Assembly (NCBI GenBank): GCA_003445035.1
Contig: DLVV01000418.1
Span: forward strand, 1-6,714
Direction of reading: 5' to 3'
DNA length: 6,714 bases
DNA from: Planctomycetaceae bacterium
Lineage (GTDB): Bacteria > Planctomycetota > Planctomycetia > Planctomycetales > Planctomycetaceae
Made by a program: the position numbers and the translations under genes. The notes beneath the pieces are model-generated. The model was not told the origin of the DNA and searched no databases. It was given only the letters and a program-made list of their open reading frames with translations. Positions 6,066 through 6,714 of the stretch are shown here, piece by piece; positions within the stretch are counted from its first letter, which is position 1, and every line of letters starts with the position of its first letter.

Positions 6066-6714
6066 ATGCATCCTCGAAACGCACCAATGCGGCAACTCGG
6101 ACGACGGGCGTTCATCAAAAACGGAGTGCTGGTTCTCTCAGCCGCCGCCGTCACGCCGGCGTCGTTGTTTTCCGGCGAGCCGAAGCCCGGCCTGACGATC
6201 GGACTGGTCACCGACCTGCACTACGCCGACAAGGCCGCGTCCGGAACCCGTCACTATCGCGAGACACCGGGCAAGCTGGCGGAAGCCGCTACCGAACTCG
6301 CCAAGCACAAGCCATCGTTTCTTGTCGAACTCGGCGACTTCATCGACGCGGCCGACTCGGTGAAAACCGAACTCAGCTACCTGAAGCGGATCCATCGGGA
6401 TTTCTCGGCCATCTGCAAGCACCGGCACCACGTGCTCGGCAATCACTGCGTCTACACGCTGAAGAAGCAGGAGTTCCTGGAAACCGTGGGGCAAAAAAAG
6501 TCGTATTACTCGTTCGACTCCGGGAAGTTTCACTTCATCGTGCTCGATTCGTGCTTCCGCAGTGACGGTCAACCGTACGGACGGAAGAACTTCGAGTGGA
6601 CAGACCCCAACATCCCCACCGCCGAAGTCGACTGGCTACGGGCCGACCTCAAGGCCACGTCGAAAAAGACCGTCGTGTTCGCCCACCAGCGGCTGGATGT
6701 CAGCAGCGTCTACG
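6066..6714 (+). CDS. Tat-exported calcineurin-like metallophosphoesterase, 3' end missing
   Basis: 216 codons are visible from the ATG at 6066; the gene runs off the right edge without a stop. A weak GTGAG lies 10 nt upstream. The second in-frame ATG (6087) has no ribosome site, and the GTG at 6051 is a less likely alternative. The N-terminus carries a twin-arginine signal, GRRAFIK at 12-18, then a hydrophobic stretch and SLFSG to 37, so export of a folded metalloprotein is inferred. Metal-binding motifs appear in family order: DLH (D50, H52), GDFID (G90, D91), GNH (N126, H127) and VFAHQ (H207). The usual acidic residue after GNH is Cys128. Layout around HHVLGNH and FIVLDS (157-162) recalls Mn-dependent ADP-ribose/CDP-alcohol diphosphatases, so phosphodiester or pyrophosphate hydrolysis in the periplasm is likely; the substrate is unknown. 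It follows the propeller gene by 98 nt on the same strand. Confidence 0.87.
   Translation, partial: MHPRNAPMRQLGRRAFIKNGVLVLSAAAVTPASLFSGEPKPGLTIGLVTDLHYADKAASGTRHYRETPGKLAEAATELAKHKPSFLVELGDFIDAADSVKTELSYLKRIHRDFSAICKHRHHVLGNHCVYTLKKQEFLETVGQKKSYYSFDSGKFHFIVLDSCFRSDGQPYGRKNFEWTDPNIPTAEVDWLRADLKATSKKTVVFAHQRLDVSSVY

Overview
The window most likely comes from a planctomycete (Pirellulales/Planctomycetales type). It is GC-rich. All four products whose N-terminus can be examined have export signals, and the left-edge product appears to be exported too. The protein types are typical of that phylum: a CBM9-like/PKD protein, an Asp-box sialidase-like propeller, a GHL10-like TIM barrel, a large 'LFVD'-type beta-propeller hydrolase-like protein, and a Tat-exported metallophosphoesterase. 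The assignment rests on recognising protein families, not on a database search.

Layout: (1) 1-1059 (+) is the C-terminal part of a secreted protein with a CBM9-like domain and a C-terminal PKD domain. Its start lies beyond the left edge. (2) 2413-4020 (-) followed by 1063-2361 (-) form a two-gene operon with a 51-nt gap. The first gene encodes a putative glycoside hydrolase-like TIM-barrel protein and the second a sialidase/BNR-repeat protein. Both genes have the same 8-nt Shine-Dalgarno context at the same distance from ATG. The operon converges on the first gene with only 3 nt between the stop codons. (3) 4021-4317 is a gene-free divergent control region holding one imperfect inverted repeat. 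(4) 4318-5967 (+) encodes a secreted beta-propeller protein related to the GH32/GH43-like clan, with a C-terminal beta-sandwich. (5) 6066-6714 (+) is the first 216 codons of a Tat-exported calcineurin-like metallophosphoesterase that runs off the right edge.

Taken together this looks like part of a secreted carbohydrate-processing locus: two different beta-propeller proteins and one TIM-barrel protein arranged around one divergent promoter region. There is no transporter, SusC/D pair, sulfatase, regulator or mobile element in the window, and the substrate cannot be read from the sequence. I found no tRNA, rRNA, CRISPR array, insertion sequence or defence system. Nothing here is a clearly new system. 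The best leads are the operonic hydrolase pair with non-canonical active-site signatures and the divergent regulatory region.
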